Source: Plumapathes pennacea
Lineage: Eukaryota > Cnidaria > Anthozoa > Antipatharia > Myriopathidae
Direction: 5' to 3'
Assembly (NCBI GenBank): GCA_964036295.1
Contig: OZ038464.1
Span: 22,208,008-22,272,007, forward strand
Length of the DNA: 64,000 nucleotides
Numbering within the stretch: the stretch's first letter is position 1; each line of letters starts with the position of its first letter. Shown in pieces: positions 20,001 through 32,351 of the stretch. Position numbers and translations under genes: made by a program. The notes below the pieces were generated by a model, which was given only the letters and a program-made list of their open reading frames with translations, made no database searches and had not been told where the DNA came from.

Positions 20001-23000
20001 TTGTCTTTATTCACTTTACCATGACAAAGTACCTCTTTCTTAAACTTCTAAATCATATAAAAAGTTCAATAAAAAATACTACAACATTTTATTTAGCAGT
20101 GTACAAAATTTATTCACTTCATCATCATCAAGTCGTGCGATGTGTAAGTGAACGGTGTTAAGGTGGTGTTACACTGGTCGATTTGCAACGACGATTTGCA
20201 ACGATACGATGTTGCGCTAAAAATTGTTCAGGTGTAACACCCCCTTGCCAACGATTTTTCGTGATGTTTGTATTGCTGCAACGCGTTGCAAGTTTTTGAA
20301 AGCGATTCATAAACTTGCAACACCGTTGCGCGAATTTGGAGCAAATCGGCGTTGCAAATCGTCGTTGCAAATCGACCAGTGTAACACCAGCTTTAGGCCC
20401 GTCAACTTCGATTAATTACACCTTATACACTTGTTTTGTGTCGTTTAAAAAACATTGAAATAAATCCTCCTCCTTGTGCAAGTATCTCCACATAAATTCG
20501 GCCAAATAAGAAGAAAAATGGTGTTTTCTGATGCCGAATGGAGGTAGCGTTGCCTTCGCTTGTCTCCAGTGGCCTTCGATTTTGTTCGTGTGGTCACCAG
20601 CGTCATTGACAAATTCTTTGGAATGGTTCACGGCGCGATGCGTATAGCCGCGCTTTTCCAAATTACAATACGCCTTCCAGCAATCGGAGATTATGGTTGT
20701 TCCAGGCTTTATCCATCGCTGTATTATTGGCAAAAGAGTTTCTTCATCTCGTTTCTCTACTGCTGCCATAAAACATTTCCTCCTGTCGCTCTCGATGCCT
20801 CCAAACACCCACTGTCCCTCTACGTGATGTCCACGGTGATATTTCCGCTTCCCGAATTTGCTTTCATCAATTTGGACCGTCTTTCCTTCGCCTCCGATTC
20901 TTTCACTGTTTTCCATCAGCGTCACCTCGCACAATTCTCGGCAGAAGCTCTCCCAGTCAACGGCAGTGTTACTGGATACACTAAGTTCGTGTTTGATCTG
21001 CGACTGATTAAGACCCTGGGACCGCTCAAAATTCCCGCTCAGACAATCATTGCGCATGTCCGAATATGATAGCTTCCTCCGTCCTGTCCCGTCACCGACG
21101 TCAAACGTCGTGGTGACAACGTCGCATTTTTTCGTTTATTTTAGGCCAGAAAGATTGTGTTTACGAGCTGAAACCTAAACGAGGAACACTCAACATCTTC
21201 TAGAGCCGAATGAAAGGTACTTCAGCCTTTTATTACGGAGTATATCGGGATTTACCAGGGGCGGATCCAGGATTTGGGAAGGGGGGGGGGGCCGAGCGCC
21301 GATAGGCGCGAGCCGCTAGGGGGTCCGGGGGCATGCCCCCCCGGAAAATTTTGAAATCTAAACCTCCTAAAACAGCGATTTCCTGCATTTTTTAGACCAT
21401 TAAGCTTTTGGAAGCTTATTAAGCTTTTGGAAGGAAATATATCTTTCAGGTACTGCCGGTAAGTTCGGCGCCGCATCGAACACTTTGCTGCCTAACGCAC
21501 ACCCCCAATTGGCTAAGCGACAGATAAATCTGGTGCAGCGCGCTAATAGTATTGGAGCCAACAAACCAGGGTCATCCTATTGCAATCATCAATCCCATGC
21601 AGATGATATAAGTATAAAGAGTCACATCATGGAATTGATGAATGTCATCCTTCTCCGGTTACACGTGGCATAGTCGTCAACAATTGCACTAATCCAAAGG
21701 TATATCCTTGTGAACAAGGAGAGAATGTCTCGTTCTCAACAAACCCATTTTCTCTCATTGGCTCTAGGGCTCTTTTCAGACGGATTAATTTTGCAACACA
21801 ATTACACAAGTACGCCTGGGCCGGATCCCGGGCCGGATGAGTGTCAGAGTGTTGTTAGCACGCAGCACGTCATTCCACATTGCTGCTAGTTTCTCAATTT
21901 TCTTTATAATAATTACTGGTAACGAAACTGAACAAAAGTTCTGAATTGATTGATATAAACAACAACAAAAGACGAAAAACAAAGCCCGTGTACGATTGTA
22001 GAGGTCTACGTTGTCTGAAAAAATCCGAGACCCAGACAAAAGGGGGGGCCGCGGCCCCCTCGCCCCCCCCCCCCCCCCCCCCCCCCTCACCCCAAATCCG
22101 CCACTGTTTACGAGCATCACTTTATGCACCAGTCAATTGTAACCGAGTTGGGGGGGGGGGGGGGGGGGGGGGGAGTGGGTGGGGGTTACAATTGACTGGT
22201 GCATTACCGCAATTGTTTGAATGATTTTGCAGTTTGTTCCAGATTTATCGGCGGCCAGGAAAAGCACATTATTCGTCCTGAATCTTCGTAAGTACAATCA
22301 ACAGAGTACAAATTCTCCATGATGTTAAGGATTTTCCTTTCTGAACCATTTTCTTTTCTTATAATCGAGTATCGGAAAACATGTGTTGTTTGCTTTTTAC
22401 GAGTCCCTTCCGGTCAATAAATCGTTTGTTTGCTGCATGCGTATGTTTTGATGTATTCGTCCGAGTGCGGATCTTCACAACACATTTAGCTCTCAATGGA
22501 GACTTTTGCCCGCTGAATGTGTTCTTAATTCCTTGAGCTGTGTCATCGTCGCACACGCAAGTTTTGCAAATTGCAGCAGGAAGAAATTGAAAGAGCTAGC
22601 CAGTTTGTACTGAGACTGTAAACATGTCACGAAAAGCTCTCTGACGGCACTTTTAATGTTTATCCTCGATGAACTAACGATTAAATACTGTTAGGCAGGT
22701 TTCTTTCGAACGAAACTGCACTCTGCAGGATCAATTATTCGACACGAATCAAAGCGGCTTTTAGAAACGTTTTACTTGCACAAAACCAGAAAATTCATGG
22801 AAGCCAATGTTCTACAGTCATGAGCCTTGATCATATAAATCGCTAGTATTTTACAATGGTACAATAAAACTAACAGCTTATTAGTGGTAGAAAATCCCGC
22901 CGATGTTTCCTCCTCGCGGGATTTTCTACCACTAATACTGGCCGCAGCGGCTCTAAATTAATACAAGGGACACAGGAGACAACTACTAACGGGTAGCGAA

Positions 23001-26000
23001 CGTTTAGTTTGAGTTTCGTTATCAAATTCTATGATTTTCCGGGATCGGTAAAATTCCCATACATTTCCTTATGATCTTGAGTTGTGCAACATTTCGTCAC
23101 CGAGCTTGGGCCGCCTGTGATCCGGCGTTCTCTTCAGTCGTCGTGCTACTGCTTAAGTACTTGGAACATGCATGACACGATCGCGTTCTCTGCCCAATCC
23201 TCTCACGGATCTGCCGTCGCCGTCGTGCTGTCTCGTCCTGTTCCTTAAAGTCTCTATTGTTCTGTCGGGGTGGTTGCTTTATACAGCAGCTTGAAAACAA
23301 AAGAATAATCCAATCTAATCTCTCAATGGTTGACTGAGAGTTTTAAAGGGCTTTCGTGAAAGTGGCCATAACTAGCTGAGCAGTCCGCTAAGAGAGCTTT
23401 GGCTGCATTTAGTATCAGTTAACACATAACGATACTAAACGAGTTAGAAAAAAAAAAGGGGGGGGGGGGGGTGTGTTCTTGAAACTCCGACTTCCTTATC
23501 TCTCAGCCCACGCGAATAGATAATTGACATCAACTTCCTTTAATCGAAGGATATCCGTTGAGACTAAAACAGCCGCTTCCCTGTTAACTTTACGTTGTGC
23601 CAAACAAACATTGTACCGATGTACGAAATAGAGACAAACGTTTCCCACTAATTTAAATTCAGAGTTAGAGAAACAAAGACTTTGTCGAAACGTGTTTTTG
23701 GTCATTCTTTCCCGGTAGACCTGTCACTCTACCTTTATTGCATAAAGCTAGAATATCAAAGACGTGCCGTTTGTTATGGTAATTACGTCTTATTAAACCT
23801 GTCACTCTGAGCTATAGTGACGTCTTTTGAACAGCCGTATTTTCTGATAAACATATTATCACGTTTCATCCGCACGCTGTAAACGGAGTCGAGGCGCCTA
23901 ACGCAGAGATATACGTACCAGAGATAAACCTGCACTAGAAAACTGAAACACCAAGTTGTGTGATCCGGAGGTGAGAACATTCTCCGCTGTACAAATGAGC
24001 TGCTGTCAGTACCAAGGGATTCATGACACTCGAGGCGGTCATCCGGTATGAGCGCTATGTGCCACTTGTTTACTTGTTTGTTGTGTTGTTAATATCTAGT
24101 ACTGAGACTAAAGAGTCCCTAAAGTTCTGACACAGTACGTGCTACAAAGTGTTTGAATATTAATTGAACTCGAATCATTAATAGTGGACAGGACGAACAG
24201 AAACATTACCTGAAAATATATAAAAACACAAAATTTGTTGCGGCTGTGGGAACTGAACCGAGACACAAATGGAAAAGGCATTTCATTTCAAACCATCTTC
24301 AAATTAAGTATCATCAGTTATGATGTTGGATGTAGTCATACCAAGAGTCTATTCCTTCGCGTGCGTAGCTTGTGTTGATTTAAATGTGTTTCGTAAGACA
24401 TTACGGGGGTTAATGCGAGTGATGCTCTTCGTATGACGGAATAGTTGATTCAGTAGCGGGTGGTTTTATTCTTAATATAGCAGTAAGTCAAATCCAGTGT
24501 TTTGCGTTGTTTTTCAAGCTCGCCTCAAGGCCGAATTGCGTTTTTTGGCAGTCATACATCTGCCACACGCAAACACTTCCAGGACACGAAAAACGACAAA
24601 TCGTTGGATTTTTAAACATGCCTTAACGTGATAGAGGTTGTTGCATAGGGCAAAGACATTGGCGTCGTGTAGCATCAGTTGAGCGATATAATGGAAAACC
24701 ATTGGTTTGTATTAAAATTAAAGATTTGTTTGGGTGTGCATGTCTTGCAGACATTGTAATTGGATCGATCAGCGGAGCCGTATTCAGTGGAGTGTGGGTT
24801 TTTAAAAGTATGCGTATTTATCACGAAAATCAGTTACTTTCGAGCAAACGGGAAGTAAAAACGCATCTAAAATCAAAAGGCTGTGCCTGATTCGGCTGTT
24901 ACCACAACTCCGACAATTTTGGCTGAAAACAATCGACTCTATTTTTGGTCGGAAGCACTAGAGTATGTAATTGTTTTCCAGCGTGCCAACTTCCCACTTC
25001 CCCCGCAGCACGTCGAAATAATCTTGCGGTAAATGGAAATTTCCTGAAATCATAAAATACTGTAAACTGAAGCGGCTCGTGTGATAAATTTGATGCTTGG
25101 AAATATATGGCGCCGACTACTGTCTCGTGGATTAGTTTGTTGGAAGATTAGTCGGGCTGATCGAAAAATCTGCTTATGACTTATCATTGCTTTCTGAAAT
25201 TTGGTGTTTAGCGAAGTTTGTTTGTTGCACCTACACACTGATAAGCTATGTTGGGTCTACTTTTGAAGTACTACTTGAATATGATTATTTTATGTTAACT
25301 TTGTACCCTAGTTTACTGGCTTTTTGTTCGTGTGAGTGGAAGCTTGTCGTTTAATGCTGGCTTCCCGTTTTGTTTTACTGTTTGTAATTCCTGTCTGTTT
25401 CTTTTTTTTTTTTTTTTTTCTCTGTGCAGCATGGATCCCGGCTCAGGTGTAACTACGACAACATGATCCGCAAGTTCGTAAAGCTGCAAAAACTTAAGGG
25501 AGCTGAACCCAGCTCGGACTTACCTACGGTAAGGTTTTGTTTCAACCGAAAAAGACAGACAGACAGATAGGCCGACAAACGCGTATATTACCATGACGTA
25601 TGTACACATGTATGTACATAATGCATACACGCACGAACCACACATGCATACAAATAATTACAGACACCAATTGTTGTTGTTTACGTTTGAACGAGTGGCC
25701 CAAGTAAAGTACATGCAGTGTTGTATTGTGAAACTTACTCATGATAGTTGGGATAATTTGTTTTGTGTTTCATGGATCTCATGGAACTGAAAGTTGATCT
25801 TTCTTTGCAGAACAAAACAGCGGACGAGAAACCAGAAGCGACGCATGTGGGTACGCAGGAACACCGAGTCCCCATGGACTTTACGGGAGCCCACGGAAAA
25901 GTCATGGACAATGTCAAAGAAATTGAAGCATTGGCAAAGGAGAGACCTAAAGTGGTAAGGCTTTTAAGAAGTAAAACCAAACGTCGTTAGTTACCTTTGA

Positions 26001-28060
26001 CTTTTGGTTGCCTTAATACAGTCTTCGTGATTGGCGTTGTGACTGCTTTGATTTTGATTTTCGACAGTCACACGGAAACCACTCTGAGTACTAAATAACC
26101 TCCGCCAAATTAACCTGACCTAACCATAACCCAGAGATTTCTTAAAATTCAAGGGTTTAGGGTTAAATTTTGGCGTGGTTAGCACATGCTTCAAAGTGGA
26201 GATCCGGGAGCGCGGAAGGGAAATTAGGTGGAAACGATTTGGCTAATCCAGGATTTTTAGGTCGTTTCTTTGCTGTCATTCTTAGAATTTGGTTATATCA
26301 GCGTTCTCACTTCTACTCGAGTCGGTCTGTTATACATTTCTGCCGTTTCTCTATTGTGCATTGATTTTTTTTTCTTTTTTATTTCGTCAGAGGTTGTCCA
26401 CACGACCATTGTGTTCACAGTCCTTTGTTCCATGTCAAACGTCTATGTCAGGTCAGTAGACCACTGCTGAAAACTGGTCCTACAAAAAACTTGTAACCAG
26501 GTCAACAAAGCTTCTGCTTTGTTTAATTTTAGAATTGATTTATGTTACTCTGTTATTTAAGTATTTAGGCGTGTTAGTTAATTTGGTGTTATTACATGAT
26601 TAATCAGGAAATGACTTCATATGGGTTCATGCCCCATGTTATTAGGTTTCTGCCCAACCTTTGCTTAGTCTTGTCCTGATGTGAGGGTTTATGACTCGAC
26701 TATTAGTTTTTAGAGCCTTATTTGGTCTTTTTCTGTTTACCTATTTTCTGTTTTTAGCATATAAATTTAGAATCTTTTCGTTCTACACTTTGAGTTTCGA
26801 GTTAGTTTCAACTCCCCAGAGGATTACTGTCATCTCCTTTGGTATACCCAGCTGTTCGTGTGAGAGATATCGTTTCTCATTCTTGTAGTACTGTTTTGGC
26901 TTTGTTTTGTTTTGTTTAAAACCTTTTTTTCTTTGTATCGAGTGTTTTATTAAATTCCTATTTTGGACTGGATTATTTTGCCGTTGTTTCCATAACAACA
27001 CGGACCTCGACCCGGTCACAAACTGAAGCTACAAATTCCCCCCCACCGATATTGCCATGCGGGCTTTTAGGTCTAAGCGCGGTGTGACTTCTATCTCCTC
27101 AGGGTCAATTTCACACGAGTCGTGGTATCATGGGCGTGTCACGCGAGAGCACGTACTAAATGTGTTAAAAGAGGAAGGACTAGAGGATGGGTAAGGCAGA
27201 CAGCAACTAACCTTAGGTCACTCTTTACCGTTTCTAAAATAAAGTTTAATTCCACTCAACAACAACGCTTTGCTTTCTCTTCGCAGTTTGTTCCTTGTGC
27301 GAGAGAGCAGCAGTGTGGAGGGCGTCTTTGTTTTGACCTTCTGTTTGAACAAGAAAGTGTATCACTGTCAACTTGTGGAGGTAGGAAATGCTGAGCGATC
27401 AGAATAAACTCGTTTATTCCACAAACACTTTCGATGTGTTTCCAACTCCCTTCACAAAAACGACTCCGATACACAACACGAACATTGCTATTAGATTGGA
27501 CACTTATTGAGAGCTTTCGTTTGAGGGTCACACCTAGTTAGGTTTCATTTCACAGTTTAGGAGTTGGAAGTGAATCACTGCTGTTAGATATGCTCAGTGA
27601 GAGCTTTCATTTGAGTGGTCACACTTTTATAGGTTTCACTGGACAGTTCAGTTCAGGGTTTGGAGTATTTTATGTTGAGTCCAATCTAGCGCCTTTGGAC
27701 AGTGAAAATTCCGATGTGTTTCATGACTGGTGAAGTTTCTGCATGAAAAATAGTAGATTCAGTCATCTATAGTGCTGACTTTCTCGGCTACCAAAGGTCG
27801 GGTTCGTTTTTATCTTGGCAATGTTTTAGTGTGTTTTTTTTTAATTGGTCAATTGATTGATTGACTGATTAAATATAGTTGTTTTTTATTTGCTTATTTA
27901 TTTGCAGGACATTGGTGAAGGTACTCAAACAGTTGTTAGTGTTGGCAAAGGACCGGCTTTTCCAACTTTAAGTGAATTTATCCACCATTACCAGCAGAAG
28001 CCAGTTAACGGAGTGACACTTGCCCTGAGAAGGCCATGCCCTAAACGCGACTGTTCATAA
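15281..28060 (+). CDS. GRB7/GRB10/GRB14-family adaptor (RA-PH-BPS-SH2)
   Basis: This family links activated receptor tyrosine kinases, notably insulin-type receptors, to signalling at the plasma membrane. Fifteen exons join in phase to 571 residues: 15281-15370, 15727-15760, 15905-16167, 17213-17372, 17517-17638, 18016-18105, 18337-18477, 18853-18963, 19633-19728, 25430-25528, 25811-25954, 26197-26227, 27103-27190, 27287-27380 and 27908-28060. The RA domain (about residues 130-255) includes ERNLEDHESV and KNKFLFRRDPKKYDFF. The PH domain follows with KSWNKKFFMLRGSGLYCS. A BPS segment contains VPMDFTGAHGKVMDN. The SH2 domain has SWYHGRVTREH and the phosphotyrosine-binding FLVRES. The 31-nt exon at 26197 is the least certain; it restores the phase and gives a WRSGS that resembles the AWR of vertebrate proteins. 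Vertebrates have three paralogues, so no single symbol is given. Confidence 0.92.
16713..17027. mobile_element. Composite foldback MITE, copy 1, in GRB intron 3
   Basis: This about 315-bp repeat begins TTTATTATATAGACATGAGC and ends CCGTGTAATATCCTC. It is made of two inverted-repeat units side by side. It matches the copy at 39758-40068 along its whole length, with this copy more diverged in its first unit. A CT and TA microsatellite follows it. Confidence 0.75.
20161..20392. mobile_element. PIF/Harbinger-like MITE, TTA target duplication
   Basis: The 232-bp element starts AGGTGGTGTTACACTGGTCG and ends with its near-exact inverse; the arms are about 43 bp. TTA flanks both sides (20158-20160 and 20393-20395), matching the TWA duplication of PIF/Harbinger elements. 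A relative of nearly equal length and the same flanking TTA is at 63040-63272. The superfamily call is inferred from TSD and ends only. Confidence 0.7.
20416..21057 (-). CDS. Merlin-type (ISXO2-like) DDE transposase
   Basis: This is a cut-and-paste transposase frame of 213 residues. The three catalytic acidic residues are visible: Asp in TVQIDESKFGKRKYHRG, Asp in GTTIISDCWKAY and Glu in THTNKIEGHWRQAK-like sequence (the protein reads DHTNKIEGHWRQAK). The family-typical YLAEFMWR follows near the C-terminus. The usual N-terminal zinc-binding segment of about 80 residues is not seen upstream, so the frame is probably 5'-incomplete or spliced. It lies in GRB intron 9, opposite to the host gene. 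No terminal repeats were located. It differs clearly from the transposase relic at 11147-11557, and no histone-type stem-loop follows it. Confidence 0.85.
   Translation of the reverse strand: MRNDCLSGNFERSQGLNQSQIKHELSVSSNTAVDWESFCRELCEVTLMENSERIGGEGKTVQIDESKFGKRKYHRGHHVEGQWVFGGIESDRRKCFMAAVEKRDEETLLPIIQRWIKPGTTIISDCWKAYCNLEKRGYTHRAVNHSKEFVNDAGDHTNKIEGHWRQAKATLPPFGIRKHHFSSYLAEFMWRYLHKEEDLFQCFLNDTKQVYKV
21256..22106. mobile_element. Non-autonomous DNA transposon with CAGGGGCGGAT-type ends
   Basis: The left end CAGGGGCGGATCCAGG and the inverse of the right end, CAGTGGCGGATTTGGGG, form imperfect terminal repeats. Each is followed inward by a G run. TTTAC flanks both ends (21251-21255 and 22107-22111), a possible 5-bp target duplication. 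The 851-bp interior does not code. The superfamily is not assigned. Confidence 0.55.
22121..22205. repeat. Inverted repeat TGCACCAGTCAATTGTAAC around a G run
   Basis: TATGCACCAGTCAATTGTAA near 22121 is mirrored by TTACAATTGACTGGTGCATT near 22186-22205, with a run of more than 20 G in between. The same end sequence next to a G run recurs at 29296-29330. The repeated unit suggests a small mobile or foldback element. Confidence 0.65.
22880..22936. repeat. Perfect 21-bp-arm hairpin in GRB intron 9
   Basis: ATTAGTGGTAGAAAATCCCG plus C at 22880-22900 is the exact inverse of 22916-22936, with a 15-nt loop. The arms have no mismatch, which suggests a recent foldback event or selection for structure. 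Confidence 0.85.
22937..25420. other. Remainder of GRB intron 9
   Basis: No convincing gene, RNA gene or transposon was recognised in this 2.5-kb stretch. It contains a short A/G run near 23450 and an ordinary polypyrimidine tract before the exon at 25430. Confidence 0.4.
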
Positions 28061-29964
28061 GCAACCACCAAAGAAATGCTGGTACAAGGCGAAGAACCAC
28101 GAGGAAACCTCTAAGAAAAAGCTCAATGAAGTTGCAACATGATGTAGAATCTAAGCAACCTTGGTAAACTGATTTCACTTAAGTGTGTTTTTTTATAACC
28201 GTTGTTAGAAGTTAGCTAAAACGAATAATCACAGAAATTATTGCAGAGAAACTATTGTAGAGAAATATTGAATGTAGGAGTTCGTAACAACCAAGTTGAT
28301 TAATGGGAAAGTTACAGTAAAAAATATAAAGGTGAACAATATTAGTTCAAATATGTACATTCGTCAATATTTATAATTTTCATTCGTAAATAGTTTTTTT
28401 TAATTATGTATAAACATTTTTAAAAGCTTAATCAAAATATTTGTGAGAAAATTTGCCGTCTTTTTGCGACAATCTCTTTTATTTGAAATTTGCTGTGAAT
28501 ATCTTTTTTACGCGGACTCAAACTCGAATCAAGCAATATGTAGATCAAATATAATTTATCTTAATGAAAATCAGACTCTTTCCATCGGAAGATACAACGC
28601 TCATGTAAAATATCCCGTTCTTCGTTAATTCGTTCTTCAAAGATTAAACGAAATGTGCGTAAAATGCTACTTCTATTAAAAAAAAAAGTATTGGTCGATG
28701 TTACTGGTCTGTGACGGATCGAGACTCGCTGATCTGTATAGTATGCTGTCGAACATGTAGTGAATAGTCTGCCAGGTTTTTCACCAGAGAGAAACAATAG
28801 TTTACAACTTACAATAGCCTGCACTTACACTCATAGCGCGCTACTGTGGAGGCTCAGATATTCTGACGGGTCACAAGCTGAGCGGGGTAGAGTAGCGCTG
28901 CTGTGGAGGCTCAGACATTCTGAGCCTCCCATATAAAAAAGGACGGGGATGCTCGTCGTACCGCAGAATGGTGGGGCAATGTGGGGCATTTTTTCGTATT
29001 TGAAAGGTGTTTAAGCCCGAAGGGGTGGGGGATTTTCTCTTCATGATTCCCGACCTGCGGAGGTGGGGCTCAAGGTGGGAGATTTGACCAAAAATATGAT
29101 GCAATGCAGCCTCGTCCAGTTCGACCACGCGGTTCGTTCGTGAGAGAAGTTTTCTGTGCAAAGCCTCTTTTGTCAAATTTTGCCAAATGTTTGACCCCAC
29201 AATGTGGGGGATTTGTCAGCACATTATGTCCCATGGGGTGGGGGAATAGTCGATTATTGCAACAAAGAAAATCCATGTCCCCACCATTCCCCGAGGGGGG
29301 GGGGGGGGGTTACAATTGACTGGTGCATTAGGGGTCAAAATTACGGTTTTGGTACCGCTTAGGGTGCTCAACATCAAACGCTGACATATTTATGTGACGT
29401 AATACCGTTTAGGGGTCGGGTATCAGTCGAACTGGGTAATAGTAGACCTACGAAACCAAGAGGAAACGTAATTACTTCAGGCCATTTCCGATATGCCTGT
29501 GGCCTCTGTTTAAAATCTGGGCCAGTGCGAAACCTACCTTATAAAACAAATTTGATTTGCATGGCGGAAGTGAAAACTAATTTTCAACTGAGCAGATCGG
29601 CCCAGACCTCGATTTAAAACAGGGCCGCAACAGGCATCTCGGAAACGGCCATCGCTTTACTGGTGATGCTTTATCCAACCTCCAGTGTGATGGCTTGGCC
29701 GAACACTATTTGTAAATTTATTGGACTCCTGATATGTGGCCTTTGAGGTTTGGGAACTGTCAAAAATAAGGAAATTATGTGACAAAAAGGCGGGAGATTC
29801 GGGCTACTGTGGTTTGGACCACACCCGGCCCCATGGACAAATTCCTGCCTTGTGCAGGGCTCCGGAAAATCAAATTCGTGCCCAATCTCCAAACGGTCAC
29901 ATAGAATGTTTATATTGAGTTCGCGATTTTAGCTGGGTTGGGCTGAGTCTTGACGTTTCAACAA
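28061..29964. other. Intergenic region between GRB adaptor and INPP1
   Basis: No gene is seen. Near 28830-28930 the phrase GTGGAGGCTCAGA occurs twice in direct orientation. At 28960-29300 is a G-rich stretch of repeated GTGGGG phrases ending in the TTACAATTGACTGGTGCATT motif. A foldback element lies at 29480-29650. Confidence 0.45.
29480..29650. mobile_element. 171-bp foldback MITE
   Basis: GGCCATTTCCGATATGCCTG at 29480 is mirrored at the right end ending 29650, with two mismatches over 21 bp. A second inner pair, TTTAAAATCTGGGCC and its approximate inverse, extends the stem. No coding capacity is seen. Confidence 0.65.
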
Positions 29965-32351
29965 ATGGATAAAGTACTTGAGACATTAGTGCAAGCAAGC
30001 GAGAAGGCAGCCTGCATCGCCAGAGCATGGAGGTGCCAGAGTGAGCTGTTCCATTTACTTGTGGAGGAAAAAGTCGGGGAAGCGAAAAACGATCGATTCG
30101 TTCAAGACTTCAAGACTCTGGCGGATGTCTTAGTACAAGAAGTTGTGAAACGTGACGTGATAAAACAGGTGAACAGAGCCTTCTTTCTTGCTTTTCTCAC
30201 CGATAAAGCCACTAAGAATACGCAAGCCCGTCGATATCAGCACAGCCTTATGTAAAGAAATACTGATTTGAATCGGGTTTCAAAACCGAGTTTTTGTTCG
30301 ATGGTGCTTGTGCTATGAAAGATCACGTTATATTTTTTACACTGTATAATAGTTTGGCATTGGAAATTGGTCCTCTGAACTTTATGTATTCTGGGCGAAC
30401 TTAGAATCGAAGTAAACTAATAATCTAAGTATACTCCTGTTCGCCTTGAAATTTTAATAATACGATGTCGAATTTTCCGATACACATTCGCATTTTTTGT
30501 GTGTATTACAGTACATGGAATAATATTGGACTGTTACGACCTCAGCAAATCTGTACTTTTTTATTCTTATAAATCCGAACAACAAGAGAATGACTTGTCA
30601 ATATATGGAAATATTACAGTGATTGGCGAGATGCAAATTATGACATTTCATCGCGGGGGTCTCTCCTACGAGTTATACGTCAGTCTCCCGCATGCGCGCC
30701 TCGTCTCCCGCGAAATCGCGAATACCATTTTAAAGAGCAAGTTAAAATTGGTTTATTTGGAGAACATACTACCCCCCACCCCAACCCCGATCAAGTCGGG
30801 CCCAAACCCCTGACCTGAATCTCCCATCTGAAATTTTGTTGAGTTGGCGTCTATATGCTGCATGGTTCCTTATTTTTTCAGTTCCCAGAGCTCAAAGGCC
30901 ACATACATGGTGAGGAGTCTAATAAATTCACAAACAATGTTGGCCAAGAAATCACACTGGAGGTACAGGGTGATGTGGAAGCAACGACACATCTCTTGAA
31001 GAAAGTTTTGGATGGAAAGGAGCAAGTAGCAAAGCAATTGGCAAGCCTGATACATTCTGATGTTTCTGTAGTAACTGATACAAAGGAAGTAGCAAAGGAG
31101 GTGAATGTTCTAGTGGATGATTTGGCTATCTGGATTGATCCTATTGGTAGGTCAGGGTCAGCTAATATCCATGATGAGAGTTCTGTGGCATATGATGCAA
31201 TGCTTGCTAGTATACTATATGGGCTCACATTTCAGTCTCAAACTCAGTGGCTTATGCATGAAGCCATTCAGATTGAAACATTGATCTGTTAAGTGGATGA
31301 ATGAACATTCTCAACTCAAACGCTTTGCATATGCATGGCTGATAATCTAAAACATTCTTACAGATTTCTTTTTGTATTTTGTTGGCTTTATAGCGATGCT
31401 CACTGGGTCCTTAATTAAAATAGAACCCAGTTTGTGTGTACCTCTCAGTAAGAATACCCCTCTTGATTATAAGACCTGTCAAGAATGTTTCCAACACCTC
31501 GTCCTTTGAAACTGATATACCCCATGCCTCTTACTCAAGCATTTAAGGCATCAAGCATTTAACTGATTGCTGCCCTGATAATGCATTTAAGGTGACAGTG
31601 TATGTAAATGATGTTTTATCATTTTGTTGGTCTAATTTCAGATGGCACTGGACAATACTTGAAAGATTCCATTAGTCGTGACACAAATGGACTGATCTGT
31701 GGTGGCCTACCATGTGCCACGGTGTTGATTGGTGTATTTGACCGCACAAGTGGCAATCCTGTGGCAGGGGTCATAAACCAGCCATTTGCCCATTTCTTGG
31801 AGGAAAGTGGCTCTGGCAACAAGACATGGACTGGTGAACGAATCTGGGGTGTGGTTTGTGGAGAAAAGAGATTCAAATCATGTGTCCCCAAAGCTAACTT
31901 GCCAGAGCAAGTTTCTGACCAGGAAAATAATTTTAAGGTTGCCATAAGCCAGAGTGAAACAAGTGAAATTAAGGAGCAATTACTTGCTTGTGGTGCTGCA
32001 CTGTATGCACTTGGAGGAGTGGGCTACAAACTACTCAAAGTCATTGATCATTCAGTTGACTTCTACTTTTTGTCAAAAGGTTCATGTTTCAAATGGGATA
32101 CCTGTGCTGCCCATGCAGTCTTGTGTTCTATGGGGGGTGGGATAGTACCTTTCCATGAGGCTCGTCAAATTGCCAACCAAACAGATTGCACTGGAGATGA
32201 GCTCATTACAAAGTTGAAAGCCATTGAACTGGTTTACCACAAGCCTGACCGTAAGGATCTGGCACCTGGCAAGAAATGGAGTAATGCTGGAGGTCTGATT
32301 GCCTTTAGGTCTTATTCAGATCTCTTAAACCTTCTAAGAGCTATGAGCTGA
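29965..32351 (+). CDS. INPP1: Inositol polyphosphate 1-phosphatase
   Basis: This cytosolic enzyme removes the 1-phosphate from inositol 1,4-bisphosphate and 1,3,4-trisphosphate. The family needs Mg2+ and is inhibited by lithium. Three exons, 29965-30168, 30882-31146 and 31642-32351, join in phase to 392 residues (human INPP1 is 399). The metal-binding motifs are present: GEES near residue 82, WIDPID across the second splice junction, and the downstream WDTCAAHAVL. GVINQPF also matches the family. The ATG at 29965 gives an N-terminus MDKVLETLVQASEKAACIAR of family type. A polyadenylation signal AATAAA lies near 32832. Intron 1 and intron 2 hold nothing recognisable. Confidence 0.94.
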
